Part shown: piece by piece, positions 1 to 8,516 of the stretch | Position numbering within the stretch: position 1 is the first letter of the stretch | Layout: each line of letters begins with the position of its first letter | Assembly: GCA_015061115.1 (NCBI GenBank) | Contig: SUXE01000013.1 | Span: 86,344 to 150,343, forward strand | Reading direction: 5' to 3' | Source: Bacteroidales bacterium | GTDB taxonomy: Bacteria; Bacteroidota; Bacteroidia; Bacteroidales; Paludibacteraceae | DNA length: 64,000 nucleotides | The notes under the pieces: model-generated | Database searches by the model: none | What the model was told of the DNA's origin: nothing | What the model saw: only the letters and a program-made list of their open reading frames with translations | Translations under genes and position numbers: made by a program

Positions 1-117
1 CGACAATGCGAATGTCTCCTGGGATCTATCAGCCTTGATTCCTATCATTCCTTCGACCGCAAATGTCGAAAATGTAGATGCACATACCATCAAAGCCGAA
101 AAAAGTAATTTTTTCAT
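1..117 (-). CDS. N-terminus of a secreted protein (partial)
   Basis: Read on the minus strand, an open frame starts at 117 and runs off the window edge without a stop (39 codons). It begins MKKLLFSALMVCASTFSTFA, a typical signal peptide with a Lys-Lys start, hydrophobic core and small residues before the cleavage site. An in-frame ATG two codons upstream (121-123) is an alternative start. The mature part seen is too short to assign a family. The gene diverges from thrA, leaving about 270 bp for two promoters. Confidence 0.7.
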   Translation of the reverse strand, partial: MKKLLFSALMVCASTFSTFAVEGMIGIKADRSQETFALS

Positions 118-386
118 ACACATATATACTCTAGAGTTTTTATACTATGGCAAAGATATAAAATAAATTCACTTCCATACAAGTTTCTATCTCACAATAA
201 AGACCAGACATTCACAGATTTCTCTCCATTCAAACCTTTTGATATACCAAATATTAGTGAAATGATGTCATTTCACATTCTGCATTTTGAATTTTGAATT
301 ACAAAATGCCATATCCTTCTAAAAATCTTTTGTATCTTTGCAAATTGATAAAGAATATACATTCGTAAAACAATTACAATAAATAT
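118..386. promoter_or_regulatory. divergent intergenic region with thrA -7 box
   Basis: The gap between the secreted-protein gene and thrA contains TATCTTTG at 333-340, a match to the Bacteroidota -7 consensus TAnnTTTG, 46 bp before the thrA start. No TTTG at the ideal -33 distance is visible, so this promoter is only a candidate. No leader peptide rich in Thr/Ile codons or terminator hairpin was seen, so thr attenuation of the enteric type is not supported. Confidence 0.4.
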
Positions 387-2792
387 ATGAAAGTGCTAAA
401 ATTTGGCGGTGCAATCGTAGGTTCCGCTGAACATTTGAAGAAGGTGAAAAGCATAGTTGAAGCAGAAAAGAACCCTATCGTTGTGGTTTCAGCTATGGAC
501 GGAGTAACTGACCTCCTTGAGGAGATTGTTGAAGAGGCGTCAACAGGCGACTCTAAGTCTATAATCAGCAGATATGAGGATTTGAAGACCCGTCACACCG
601 AATTGGCACGTCAGGTGGTGCCTGCAGACAGTCAGTCGGCTGCTCTTAGCGAACTCAACCGTCTTTATGCTGAGATGGATAGTATGTTGCAGGCTCTAAC
701 CATTTTCCGCGACTGGACAGACAATATCCTTGCGACATTCCTATCTTACGGAGAGCGTCTTGTATCTGTGATCGTCGGTGAGATGATCGGAGCAAGAGTT
801 CTTGACTCGACTCGTTTCATCATCGCTGAAGGCGACGCTGATTGCGGATACTCAATCGATGAAGAGAGCACAACAGAGAAAATCAAGGCAGCATTCTCAA
901 AAATCAAAGGTGCTGTTGTTTGCCAGGGTTTCATCGCCGGAACAAATGACGACGAGATTGCCACTCTTGGCCGAGGTTCATCAGACCTTACTGCCGCTTA
1001 CATCGCAAAGGTGATGGGTGCTCAGGAGGTGCAGGTGTGGAAGCCTACTGATGAGTTCATGAGCGCAGATCCTAAAAAAATCACGTCGGCATACCTTATC
1101 GAGCATATGAGCTACGAGGAGGCAAGAGAGCTTTCTATAAATGGTGTCGGAACTTTGTTCTCAGACGCTCTTACTCCACTTGCAGAGGCTAAGATTCCTC
1201 TATCAATGAAGAATATCTGCAACGGTAACACAACTGTGATTTCAGCCACTCCAAATCCTGAAGATAAAGTTATCAAGGGTATCGCAAGCCAGGACGACTG
1301 TGTTATGTACACATTCTCAGGTCTTCCTTCTGACTATCTTCCTCGTTTGGTGTCGGAATCAGCTATGGTTCTTGAAAGCGACCATGTGCCTTACACTGTG
1401 TTCTCTCTTTCTGCAGCAGGCGGATCATTCTCTGTATGTATCCCTGTAGAATACGAAGGATACTTCAACAATTTGAGCCAGAACCTTGCTTCTATAGATT
1501 CTTGCAAAGTGCAGACAATGCGTGATCTTGCTTCTGTTGTCATCGTCGGCGAGAACATGAAGAACGCTACAGGCACAGCAGGCAAGTTGTTCAACGCCCT
1601 TGGACGCAACAACATCAACATCGTCGCAATGAACCAGGGTTCTTCTGAGACAAGCATCACTGTGGTACTTGAGAAGAAGAATATCAAGAAGGCATTGAAC
1701 GCAATCCACGAGTCATTCTTCTTGACTGAATACCAGGAGCTCAACATCTTCGTCGTAGGTACAGGTACTGTTGGAGGCAGCTTGCTTGAGCAGCTTCACT
1801 CTCAGAAAGAGCTTATCATGAACCAGAACGGCGTGAAGCTTAATGTGATGGGTGTGGCTGATGTTTCTAAGTTCATCTTGGATCGCAACGGCGTCGACTT
1901 GACTAAGTACAACGAGCTTTTGAAGACACAGGGTCAGGACTCAACTCCAGAGTCGTTGAAGAAGGCATTGTTCGAGCTTAACGCATTCAACTGCGTATTC
2001 GTTGACTGTACAGCAGCTCCAGCAATCGCAGCAATGTATTCGGATTTGCTTCAACACAATATTTCGGTTGTATGCGCCAACAAGATCGCAGCGTCTGGCG
2101 ACTACGACAACTACATCAATTTGAAGAACACAGCTCGTAAGAGAGGTATCAAATATTTGTTCGAGACTAACGTTGGAGCCGGTCTTCCTATCATCAACAC
2201 AATCGGTGATTTGATCTACTCTGGTGATAGAATCGTGAAACTTGAGGCTGTCCTTTCAGGAACATTGAACTTCATCTTCAACACTATCAGTGAGGAGATT
2301 CCTTTGAGCAAGGCAATCAAGATGGCCATGGAGGCAAGATTCGCTGAGCCAGATCCACGTATCGACCTAAGCGGTAAGGATGTGATCAGAAAATTGGTTA
2401 TCCTTGCACGTGAGAGCGGTTTGAAGGTTAGTCAGGAAGACGTTGAGAAGAACCTGTTCATCCCTGATGATTTCTTCGAAGGCACTCTTGATGATTTCTG
2501 GAAAAAGGTTGAGAAATTCGACGCTGAGTTCGAGGAGAAGAGAAAGGTTATCGCAGCTGAGGGCAAACGTTGGAGATTCGTTGCCACTCTTGATGAAGGA
2601 AAGACTAAGGTTGGTCTGCAGGCTGTCGACTCACGCCACCCATTCTACGATCTTGAGGGAAGCAACAACTTGATCATCATCAACACTGCAAGATACAAGG
2701 ATCCAATGATGATCCGTGGTTATGGTGCAGGTGCTGCTGTGACTGCTGCCGGTGTCTTCGCCGACATCATCAGCATCGCAAACATCAGATAA
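387..2792 (+). CDS. thrA: bifunctional aspartokinase / homoserine dehydrogenase
   Basis: Catalyses the first and third steps of the aspartate pathway: phosphorylation of aspartate and NAD(P)H-dependent reduction of aspartate semialdehyde to homoserine. The N-terminal kinase (about residues 1-290) opens with KFGG and carries RGSSDLTAA. Tandem ACT regulatory domains follow (about 310-450), suggesting allosteric feedback by threonine as in family members. The dehydrogenase starts near residue 455 with the Rossmann motif VVGTGTVGGS and contains CANKIAASGDY. At 801 residues it has normal length for ThrA fusions. It lies 23 bp upstream of the ThrB-like gene and probably forms an operon with it and thrC. 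Confidence 0.97.
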   Translation: MKVLKFGGAIVGSAEHLKKVKSIVEAEKNPIVVVSAMDGVTDLLEEIVEEASTGDSKSIISRYEDLKTRHTELARQVVPADSQSAALSELNRLYAEMDSMLQALTIFRDWTDNILATFLSYGERLVSVIVGEMIGARVLDSTRFIIAEGDADCGYSIDEESTTEKIKAAFSKIKGAVVCQGFIAGTNDDEIATLGRGSSDLTAAYIAKVMGAQEVQVWKPTDEFMSADPKKITSAYLIEHMSYEEARELSINGVGTLFSDALTPLAEAKIPLSMKNICNGNTTVISATPNPEDKVIKGIASQDDCVMYTFSGLPSDYLPRLVSESAMVLESDHVPYTVFSLSAAGGSFSVCIPVEYEGYFNNLSQNLASIDSCKVQTMRDLASVVIVGENMKNATGTAGKLFNALGRNNINIVAMNQGSSETSITVVLEKKNIKKALNAIHESFFLTEYQELNIFVVGTGTVGGSLLEQLHSQKELIMNQNGVKLNVMGVADVSKFILDRNGVDLTKYNELLKTQGQDSTPESLKKALFELNAFNCVFVDCTAAPAIAAMYSDLLQHNISVVCANKIAASGDYDNYINLKNTARKRGIKYLFETNVGAGLPIINTIGDLIYSGDRIVKLEAVLSGTLNFIFNTISEEIPLSKAIKMAMEARFAEPDPRIDLSGKDVIRKLVILARESGLKVSQEDVEKNLFIPDDFFEGTLDDFWKKVEKFDAEFEEKRKVIAAEGKRWRFVATLDEGKTKVGLQAVDSRHPFYDLEGSNNLIIINTARYKDPMMIRGYGAGAAVTAAGVFADIISIANIR

Positions 2793-2815
2793 TCAGATAA
2801 AGATTCTTTGGCATT

Positions 2816-4024
2816 ATGAAACATTTGATTATCCTTGGCGACGGAATGGCTGACGAGCGTATTCCGTCGTTAGGAAATAAAACTATACTTGAGGCTGCAA
2901 ACATACCGACTATCGATTTGCTTGCACAAAAAGGTCGTTGTGGCCTTTTGGAGACGGTGCCTGAAGGATTCCACCCAGGCAGCGAAATCGCCAACCTTGA
3001 AGTGTTGGGCTACGATGTTCGCAAAGTGTTTGAAGGTCGCGGCTCGTTGGAGGCAGCCAGCATGGGCGTAGACATAGAGCCAGGAGAGATGGCGATGCGT
3101 TGCAATATAATCTGTATTGAGAACGGCATCATCAAAAACCACTCTGCCGGACACATCTCAGATGAAGAGGCATACGTGCTTATCGACTATCTGAATGAAA
3201 AACTTGGAGACGAGATCACACGTTTCTTCCCAGGTATATCATACCGTCACCTATTGAAAATCAAAGGTGGCGACAAGAGAGTGAAATGCACTCCTCCTCA
3301 CGACGTGCCAGGCACTCCTTTCAAGGATGTGCTTGTAAAAGCGGAGGTGCCAGAAGCACAGAAGACGGCGGATCTGCTAAATGAGCTTATCATCAAGTCG
3401 CAGGAGATTCTTGCCGACCACCCAGTCAACAAGGCTCGCGTCGCAGCGGGAAAAGATCCAGCCAACAGTATCTGGCCTTGGTCTGCAGGATACAAGCCTC
3501 AGATGAAGACATTGAAAGAGGAGTACGGTGTGAAGAGCGGAGCTGTCATTTCTGCTGTCGATTTGATCCGTGGCATCGGCAAATACGCTGGTCTTGACAT
3601 CATTGAAGTGGAAGGTGCGACGGGCTTGTATGACACCAACTACGAAGGCAAGGCACAGGCAGCTATCGACGCTTTGAAGAAGTCCGACTTCGTTTATCTC
3701 CACATAGAGGCGAGCGATGAAGCAGGACATGAAGGCAATGTGGATTTGAAATTGAAGACGGTGGAGTATCTAGAGAACAGAATCGTCAAACCGATTTATG
3801 AAGAGGTGAAGAATTGGAATGAACCAGTGGCAATCGCTATCCTTCCAGACCATCCTACTCCATGCCGCATCAAAACGCATATCTCAGCACCTATCCCATT
3901 CCTGATCTACAAACCAGGAGTAGACGGTGATGACGTGAAGAAATACGATGAGTTCTCATGTGCAGACGGTGCATATGGCACATTGGTCGGCGACGAGTTC
4001 ATCAAAGCATTGCTTGACGACTAA
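2816..4024 (+). CDS. phosphoglycerate-mutase-like protein, proposed homoserine kinase
   Basis: A 402-residue member of the cofactor-independent phosphoglycerate mutase (ApgM-like) alkaline-phosphatase superfamily. LGDGMADE near the N-terminus supplies the first metal-binding Asp; HIEASDEAGHEGN and LPDHPTPC near the C-terminus supply further metal ligands. It sits between thrA and thrC, where other bacteria have the GHMP kinase ThrB. The family model for this neighbourhood is a proposed homoserine kinase, so it most likely phosphorylates homoserine to O-phosphohomoserine. That role is inferred from position and family. A glycolytic mutase function is the alternative. No GHMP-type homoserine kinase is seen in the window. 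Confidence 0.88.
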   Translation: MKHLIILGDGMADERIPSLGNKTILEAANIPTIDLLAQKGRCGLLETVPEGFHPGSEIANLEVLGYDVRKVFEGRGSLEAASMGVDIEPGEMAMRCNIICIENGIIKNHSAGHISDEEAYVLIDYLNEKLGDEITRFFPGISYRHLLKIKGGDKRVKCTPPHDVPGTPFKDVLVKAEVPEAQKTADLLNELIIKSQEILADHPVNKARVAAGKDPANSIWPWSAGYKPQMKTLKEEYGVKSGAVISAVDLIRGIGKYAGLDIIEVEGATGLYDTNYEGKAQAAIDALKKSDFVYLHIEASDEAGHEGNVDLKLKTVEYLENRIVKPIYEEVKNWNEPVAIAILPDHPTPCRIKTHISAPIPFLIYKPGVDGDDVKKYDEFSCADGAYGTLVGDEFIKALLDD

Positions 4025-4086
4025 AAGAGACAAAATCCACCGAGGACATACTTGTCTGGGTGGAACGCCATTGTCTCCACACCACT

Positions 4087-4106
4087 GCGAGCCCGTAAGG
4101 GCGAGC
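4087..4106. repeat. GCGAGC-type dispersed repeat, copy 1
   Basis: GCGAGCCCGTAAGGGCGAGC lies in the 158-bp gap between the ThrB-like gene and thrC. It has an inner GCCC/GGGC inverted pair flanked by direct GCGAGC words. Related copies occur at 8828-8844 (inverted), 20921-20937, 21393-21410 and 32522-32541, all intergenic. The function is unknown. Confidence 0.6.
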
Positions 4107-4182
4107 CACAGTATACAGAGGAATAATTGTATAAGAGCATAATTCATAACTTTTATCTCTTCATTCTTAATTACTAATAAAG

Positions 4183-5484
4183 ATGAAGTATTATAGCACA
4201 AATAAAAAGGCAGACAAAGCCACTTTGCAGCAAGCCGTTGTAAAAGGACTTGCTGCAGACAAAGGTTTGTTCATGCCAGAGGTAATCAAGCATCTTCCAG
4301 ACTCATTCTTCGAGAACATGAAGGACATGAGCCTACAGGAGATCGCATACGTTGTTGCAGACGCATTCTTTGGTGAGGATGTAGACGCCGAATCATTGAA
4401 GAAGATTGTGTACGACACACTCTCTTTCGACATTCCACTTACACACGTCAACGACAACATCTACAGTTTGGAACTTTATCACGGACCAACACTTGCATTC
4501 AAAGATGTAGGTGCCAGATTCATGTCACGTCTTCTTGGCTATTTCATCGCCAAAGAGGGACAGAAAGAGGTCAACGTATTGGTTGCCACTTCTGGAGATA
4601 CAGGATCAGCCGTAGCTAACGGATTCCTTGGAGTAGAGGGCATCCGCGTCTTCGTGCTTTATCCAAAGGGCAAAGTGAGTCCTATCCAGGAGTGCCAGTT
4701 CACAACACTTGGCAAGAACATCACTGCTCTTGAGGTAGACGGAGTGTTCGACGACTGCCAGGCATTGGTGAAATCAGCATTCATGGATGCCGATCTTAAC
4801 GCACACATGAAGCTTACAAGTGCCAACTCCATCAACGTGGCACGTTTCTTGCCACAGGCATTCTACTATTTCTACGCAGTGGCTCAGCTACACAAGATTG
4901 GCAAGAAAGACAATATCGTCATCTGTGTACCGTCTGGAAACTTTGGAAACATCACAGCAGGATTGTTTGGCAAGAGAATGGGACTACCTGTTTCTCGCTT
5001 CATCGCAGCCAACAACCGCAACGACATCTTCTTCAAATATTTGCAGACAGGCAAGTATGAGCCAAAGCCATCTGTTCAGACTATCGCAAACGCAATGGAC
5101 GTAGGTGATCCAAGCAATTTCGCCCGTATCTACGACCTATATGGAGAGAGCCACGCAGAGATCAGCAAAGAGATCAGCGGATGCACATACACAGACGAAC
5201 AGATTGCGGAGACATTGGCAGACTGCTACAAGAAGACAGGCTACTTGCTTGATCCACACGGAGCAGTGGGCTACAGAGCATTGACAGAGATGCTTAAGCC
5301 AAACGAAGTAGGTGTGTTCCTTGAAACAGCCCATCCAGCCAAGTTTAAGGACACAGTAGAGAAGATCATCAAAGACGAAGTCAAGATACCAGCAAAACTT
5401 CAGGAATTCATGAAAGGAAAGAAGCAGAGCGTACCAATGACTAAGAATTTCGACGATTTCAAGAAATACCTATTGTCAAAATAA
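4183..5484 (+). CDS. thrC: threonine synthase
   Basis: PLP-dependent enzyme that converts O-phosphohomoserine to threonine, the last step of threonine biosynthesis. The 433-residue protein has the family N-terminus (YYSTNKK) and the PLP-lysine motif GPTLAFKDVGARF at about residues 98-110. TSGDTGSAVANG binds the cofactor phosphate, and LDPHGAVGYRAL lies near the C-terminus. It completes the thr cluster, although a 158-bp gap with a dispersed repeat separates it from the preceding gene, so it may also have its own promoter. Its 3' side is bounded by hairpin-forming repeats that could terminate transcription. Confidence 0.96.
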   Translation: MKYYSTNKKADKATLQQAVVKGLAADKGLFMPEVIKHLPDSFFENMKDMSLQEIAYVVADAFFGEDVDAESLKKIVYDTLSFDIPLTHVNDNIYSLELYHGPTLAFKDVGARFMSRLLGYFIAKEGQKEVNVLVATSGDTGSAVANGFLGVEGIRVFVLYPKGKVSPIQECQFTTLGKNITALEVDGVFDDCQALVKSAFMDADLNAHMKLTSANSINVARFLPQAFYYFYAVAQLHKIGKKDNIVICVPSGNFGNITAGLFGKRMGLPVSRFIAANNRNDIFFKYLQTGKYEPKPSVQTIANAMDVGDPSNFARIYDLYGESHAEISKEISGCTYTDEQIAETLADCYKKTGYLLDPHGAVGYRALTEMLKPNEVGVFLETAHPAKFKDTVEKIIKDEVKIPAKLQEFMKGKKQSVPMTKNFDDFKKYLLSK

Positions 5485-5501
5485 AACGACACACATGTGT
5501 A

Positions 5502-5523
5502 GAGACGCACGGTCGTGCGTGTC
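5502..5523. repeat. short AGACGC hairpin repeat
   Basis: Just after thrC a hairpin with arms ACGCACG (5505-5511) and CGTGCGT (5514-5520) is preceded by TAGAGACG. The same GAGACG start with a pairing CGTC end appears in hairpins at 42624-42652 and 45699-45722. It may act as a terminator or be a short interspersed palindrome. Confidence 0.45.
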
Positions 5524-5557
5524 ACAATCACAAACGCGGACGTCGTGTCATGATAAT

Positions 5558-5596
5558 ACCAAAGGCGGTTACAGGAATGTGACCGCCTTTATTGGT
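5558..5596. repeat. 39-bp palindromic repeat (family A), copy 1
   Basis: Arms AAAGGCGGT and ACCGCCTTT form a perfect 9-bp stem around a 12-nt loop, with outer ACC...GGT ends. The identical 39 bp recurs at 7609-7647, and degenerate versions are at 8957-8996 and 9146-9186. It could terminate thrC transcription, but the exact duplication suggests a mobile or REP-like palindrome. Confidence 0.75.
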
Positions 5597-5629
5597 TTTA
5601 TCCTATTTCATTTGGTTTATCCAGCGTCA

Positions 5630-5661
5630 TTTGGAAAAGAGAACATTGAATTATATTTTTG
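5630..5661 (+). promoter_or_regulatory. Bacteroidota-type promoter
   Basis: TTTG at 5630-5633 and TATTTTTG at 5654-5661 are separated by 20 bp, close to the TTTG-N19-TAnnTTTG consensus. The -7 box lies 36 bp before the ATG at 5698. Confidence 0.6.
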
Positions 5662-5697
5662 CATAAAAGGGAACCGTAATAAAATCTGAATTCATCT

Positions 5698-6408
5698 ATG
5701 AAAACATATATCATATCAATAAGTTTCATCTTTTGTACCGTTCTTAATTCTCTTGCACAAAAACAAGAAGAAGATCAAGAGGAAGATAATGAGTTCATTT
5801 CAGAAGAAGATGTCACATATTATTTTAAAGAGTTCAAAGTGAACGGAAAATCCGCTGAAGATATAATTCCTGAAAAATGGGAAATCATGAGCAGTGCGAC
5901 TGGAGATCTTAACGGCGACGGAATCGATGACATAGCTTTTTTCACGAGAAAAGAGTTTAAGAACAGTACCCCTGATGAATACAAACTGAATTCCAACAGT
6001 ATCGTATTGGCAATTTATTGGGGCAATAATAATGGAGAATTTACTCAATATAAAATTTATGATGGTCTTGTTCCACCAGAAGAACCCTGTGGTGTAACTT
6101 ATGAAAATTTAAATGTAGAAATAACTGAAAAAAGAGTTTTGATTTATCACGTAAATATATTTTTATCCTGTGGCTCATGGACAAACCCTAATTATTCTGT
6201 CAAATACAGATATCAAGACGGGGCTTTCTACAAAATTGGATATGATTCCGACGAATTTCATAGAGCATCCGGAGATGCTTCAAATGTCAGCATCAACTAT
6301 TTGACAGGCAAAAAGAAAACCACATCATATAACATGTTTGAGGATAGCGTTCCTACTATAACAAAATGGGAAACTTTCAACGAACCTCTAATGGAACTCG
6401 GAAAATAA
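5698..6408 (+). CDS. secreted hypothetical protein with an FG-GAP-like motif
   Basis: 236 residues with a clear signal peptide ending near LNSLAQ (about residue 20), followed by a very acidic stretch. One LNGDGIDDIAFF motif (about residues 70-83) resembles the calcium-binding turn of FG-GAP/VCBS proteins, but no repeated blades are seen. The protein is probably periplasmic or surface-exposed. Its promoter is among the best in the window. Function is unknown. It lies between the two identical family A repeats, together with the ADP-ribosylglycohydrolase gene. Confidence 0.75.
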   Translation: MKTYIISISFIFCTVLNSLAQKQEEDQEEDNEFISEEDVTYYFKEFKVNGKSAEDIIPEKWEIMSSATGDLNGDGIDDIAFFTRKEFKNSTPDEYKLNSNSIVLAIYWGNNNGEFTQYKIYDGLVPPEEPCGVTYENLNVEITEKRVLIYHVNIFLSCGSWTNPNYSVKYRYQDGAFYKIGYDSDEFHRASGDASNVSINYLTGKKKTTSYNMFEDSVPTITKWETFNEPLMELGK

Positions 6409-6430
6409 CCATCTTTATTGGTTTTATCCA

Positions 6431-6685
6431 AAGGATTCATAAAATATATTCCATCTACCAGCATAGAACACTTAAAAGCGTTTTTTATGTCACGTTTTAG
6501 CCACCTTTTCTCGTTTGCCTAGCAATGTGTGCACAAACAGCATAAACGCTCTCATAGGCGGTTAAATCAACAAAAATAAGGCATTGATTTGTTACTATCT
6601 TTATTAATCCTCTAACGAGGAATCTCCCGTCTTCATAATACATTCCGTCTACCGGAATAGAACACCTAAAGGTGTATGTAGTTTT
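6431..6685. repeat. two copies of dispersed repeat family B
   Basis: The roughly 400-bp gap before the ADP-ribosylglycohydrolase gene contains two related blocks, about 6431-6490 and 6600-6685. Both share a core of the form ATTCC(A/G)TCTACC followed by ATAGAACAC and a short hairpin. A third copy is at about 13187-13268. No coding frame of interest runs through them. Confidence 0.5.
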
Positions 6686-6771
6686 TTGAATAAAATTCAT
6701 GAAATCCTGTGTTTCTGCACAAATATATGTATTTTTTACACAATATATTTTTATTATTCAGAATTACATAT

Positions 6772-6779
6772 TAACTTTG
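6772..6779 (+). promoter_or_regulatory. -7 promoter box
   Basis: TAACTTTG matches TAnnTTTG exactly and lies 27 bp before the ATG at 6807. This supports starting the glycohydrolase there rather than at an in-frame ATG at 6699. Confidence 0.6.
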
Positions 6780-6806
6780 CGTCAAAATAACACAAACATT
6801 AAGCCT

Positions 6807-7598
6807 ATGAAAAATTTATTATTATCAGCAGCAATTGGAGATATCTGTGGTGTACCATACGAATTCATCGCTTGGAAAGATTACGATAATATAAACTTGT
6901 TCCATCCAAAAAACGATTATTCAGACGACTCTGTTTGTACCTTCGCTTGTGCAGAGGCTTTCTTGGAAGGTAAAGATATCGCAGAACGCTTAAAAAACAG
7001 ATGCTTAGCCGATCCTAACCGTTGCTACGGATTAGGGTTTCGTAATTGGCTATCAAAACCTGGTATAGCACCAGCATACAATAGTTGGGGCAATGGATCT
7101 GCGATGAGAGCATCGTCGGCTGGATTCTTGGCAAAGAGCGAAGATGAGTGTGTTGATCTTGCGACTAAGACTGCTCTTCCAACTCACAATCATCCAGAGG
7201 GAATAAAAGGTGCTGTAGCCACTGCTCTTGCCATCTTCTACGCAATGCACGGACATGATAAAGAATATATCCGCACTAATGTGCTTAACAAGTTTTATCC
7301 AAAATGGGAAGGAGTGAAATACAAATCGTTTCAGCCATCTTATCAGTTTAATGAAACATGTATGGACACTGTGCCTGCCAGTATAATATGTTTCCTTGAA
7401 AGTACCGACTTTGAAGACTGTCTGAAAAAGACAATCGCAACTGGCGGAGACGCAGATACAATGGCTGCTATATCTTGTCCGATAGCATACGCATTCTATA
7501 AGGAAATGCCAGAAAAACTTATCGAACTGGCAAAAATTAAACTTCCTAATTGGATGCTTGACGTAAACGATAAATTTGATGACGTTTGTAACAAGTAA
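6807..7598 (+). CDS. ADP-ribosylglycohydrolase family protein
   Basis: A 263-residue all-helical DraG/ARH-type hydrolase expected to remove ADP-ribose from proteins or other acceptors using a binuclear metal centre. Diagnostic motifs are GDICGVPYE at the N-terminus, SDDSVCTFA (metal ligands), GNGSAMRASSAGF, THNHPEGIKGA and the C-terminal TGGDADTMAA. All expected metal-binding acidic residues are present, so it is probably active. A longer frame starting at 6699 exists, but the promoter box and the family N-terminus favour 6807. Downstream lies a DUF3791-DUF3990 operon whose DUF3990 product has an ADP-ribosyltransferase-like fold, suggesting writer and eraser functions at one locus. Confidence 0.9.
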   Translation: MKNLLLSAAIGDICGVPYEFIAWKDYDNINLFHPKNDYSDDSVCTFACAEAFLEGKDIAERLKNRCLADPNRCYGLGFRNWLSKPGIAPAYNSWGNGSAMRASSAGFLAKSEDECVDLATKTALPTHNHPEGIKGAVATALAIFYAMHGHDKEYIRTNVLNKFYPKWEGVKYKSFQPSYQFNETCMDTVPASIICFLESTDFEDCLKKTIATGGDADTMAAISCPIAYAFYKEMPEKLIELAKIKLPNWMLDVNDKFDDVCNK

Positions 7599-7608
7599 TA
7601 CTTTCTAT

Positions 7609-7647
7609 ACCAAAGGCGGTTACAGGAATGTGACCGCCTTTATTGGT
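7609..7647. repeat. 39-bp palindromic repeat (family A), copy 2
   Basis: Base-for-base identical to the copy at 5558-5596, in the same orientation and 2051 bp downstream. It lies 10 bp after the glycohydrolase stop codon, where it could act as a terminator. TATCTTTG at 7666-7673 just beyond it is a candidate -7 box for the next operon. Confidence 0.75.
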
Positions 7648-7779
7648 TGTTTTATAAAAACATACTATCTTTGACAAAACATCCATCCTATCTTTATACG
7701 TAGGAATGGACATTAAAGAAAGTATGCAGGTGATTTAATTGCATTTTACAAATTGAACAACAACCATAGATTAAAACAC

Positions 7780-8007
7780 ATGGAAGAAAATTCAGCATAC
7801 AGACATGTTCACTTCGCTGTAATGGCAATAGAAAGCGGAGCACGAAAATTAGGTATATCCGGCAAAGAGATGTATGATAGATTAAAGGCACAAAATCTCA
7901 TTCATCGCCGTCTTTTCAAAAGATATGAGGAACTTCATACACAAAGTTTACAATATGTGGCAGATGATATCTGTGAAACACTCATAAACTGGGAGGCTGA
8001 AAAATGA
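7780..8007 (+). CDS. DUF3791 domain protein (first)
   Basis: A 75-residue helical protein that fits DUF3791, with the pattern IESGARKLGISGKEMYDRL followed by a conserved LHTQSLQYVADDI block. The ATG at 7780 is chosen over an upstream TTG in the same frame because family members start close to this point. The stop overlaps the next ATG by 4 bp (ATGA), indicating translational coupling to the DUF3990 gene. DUF3791 genes usually accompany DUF3990 in Bacteroidota and Firmicutes. A partner or antitoxin-like role is an inference from that pairing. Confidence 0.85.
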   Translation: MEENSAYRHVHFAVMAIESGARKLGISGKEMYDRLKAQNLIHRRLFKRYEELHTQSLQYVADDICETLINWEAEK

Positions 8008-8516
8008 TTACTCTTTACCACGGATCTTATTTGTCCATATCCTCTCCTTTTGTTAAGATTGGTCGCAAAAAGGTAGACTTCGGACAAGGTTTCTATCTAA
8101 CTAAACTGCGAGAGCAAGCAGAATCATGGGCAAAGGCAATTGCAGAAAGAAAAGGACGAAATACTAAACCTATTTTGTCTGTATATGAATTTGACATTGA
8201 CAAACTTAATAATTCGCATTTTCGTTATAAAAAATTTGAAGAATATAATATAGAATGGTTAGACTACGTTGTTGATTGTAGAAAAGGAGGAAGTCAACAA
8301 CTAACATTCGATATCGTTGAAGGTGGAATTGCAAACGACAATGTCATAGATACTGTTGAAGATTACGAAAACGGCATTATTACAGCAGAACAAGCACTTG
8401 GTCAATTAAAATACAAGAGTGTCAACCATCAAATATGTATTCTTAACCAAGAAATTGTTGACCTATTTCTACATTACCAACGTTCTGAAGAACTTAATTT
8501 GGAGGAAGATATATAA
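8004..8516 (+). CDS. DUF3990 protein, ADP-ribosyltransferase-like fold
   Basis: 170 residues beginning ITLYHGSYLSI and containing VDFGQGFYLT, the signature of DUF3990. Family knowledge places it in the ADP-ribosyltransferase superfamily, where LYHGS corresponds to the NAD-binding strand and FGQGFYLT to the next conserved strand. The region near residues 95-100 (KGGSQQLTFDIVEGG) may hold the third conserved position, but the catalytic glutamate cannot be fixed by eye. It is coupled to DUF3791 genes on both sides (4-bp and 1-bp overlaps). The substrate is unknown. It could modify protein or nucleic acid and be reversed by the upstream glycohydrolase. Confidence 0.85.
   Translation: MITLYHGSYLSISSPFVKIGRKKVDFGQGFYLTKLREQAESWAKAIAERKGRNTKPILSVYEFDIDKLNNSHFRYKKFEEYNIEWLDYVVDCRKGGSQQLTFDIVEGGIANDNVIDTVEDYENGIITAEQALGQLKYKSVNHQICILNQEIVDLFLHYQRSEELNLEEDI

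Noticed and set aside
387..2792. thr leader attenuator upstream of thrA
   Set aside because: No short Thr/Ile-rich peptide and no terminator hairpin is present in 118-386.
5495..5689. Open frame of 64 codons after thrC
   Set aside because: It runs through a hairpin and the family A palindrome and overlaps the promoter of the next gene; no protein-like features.
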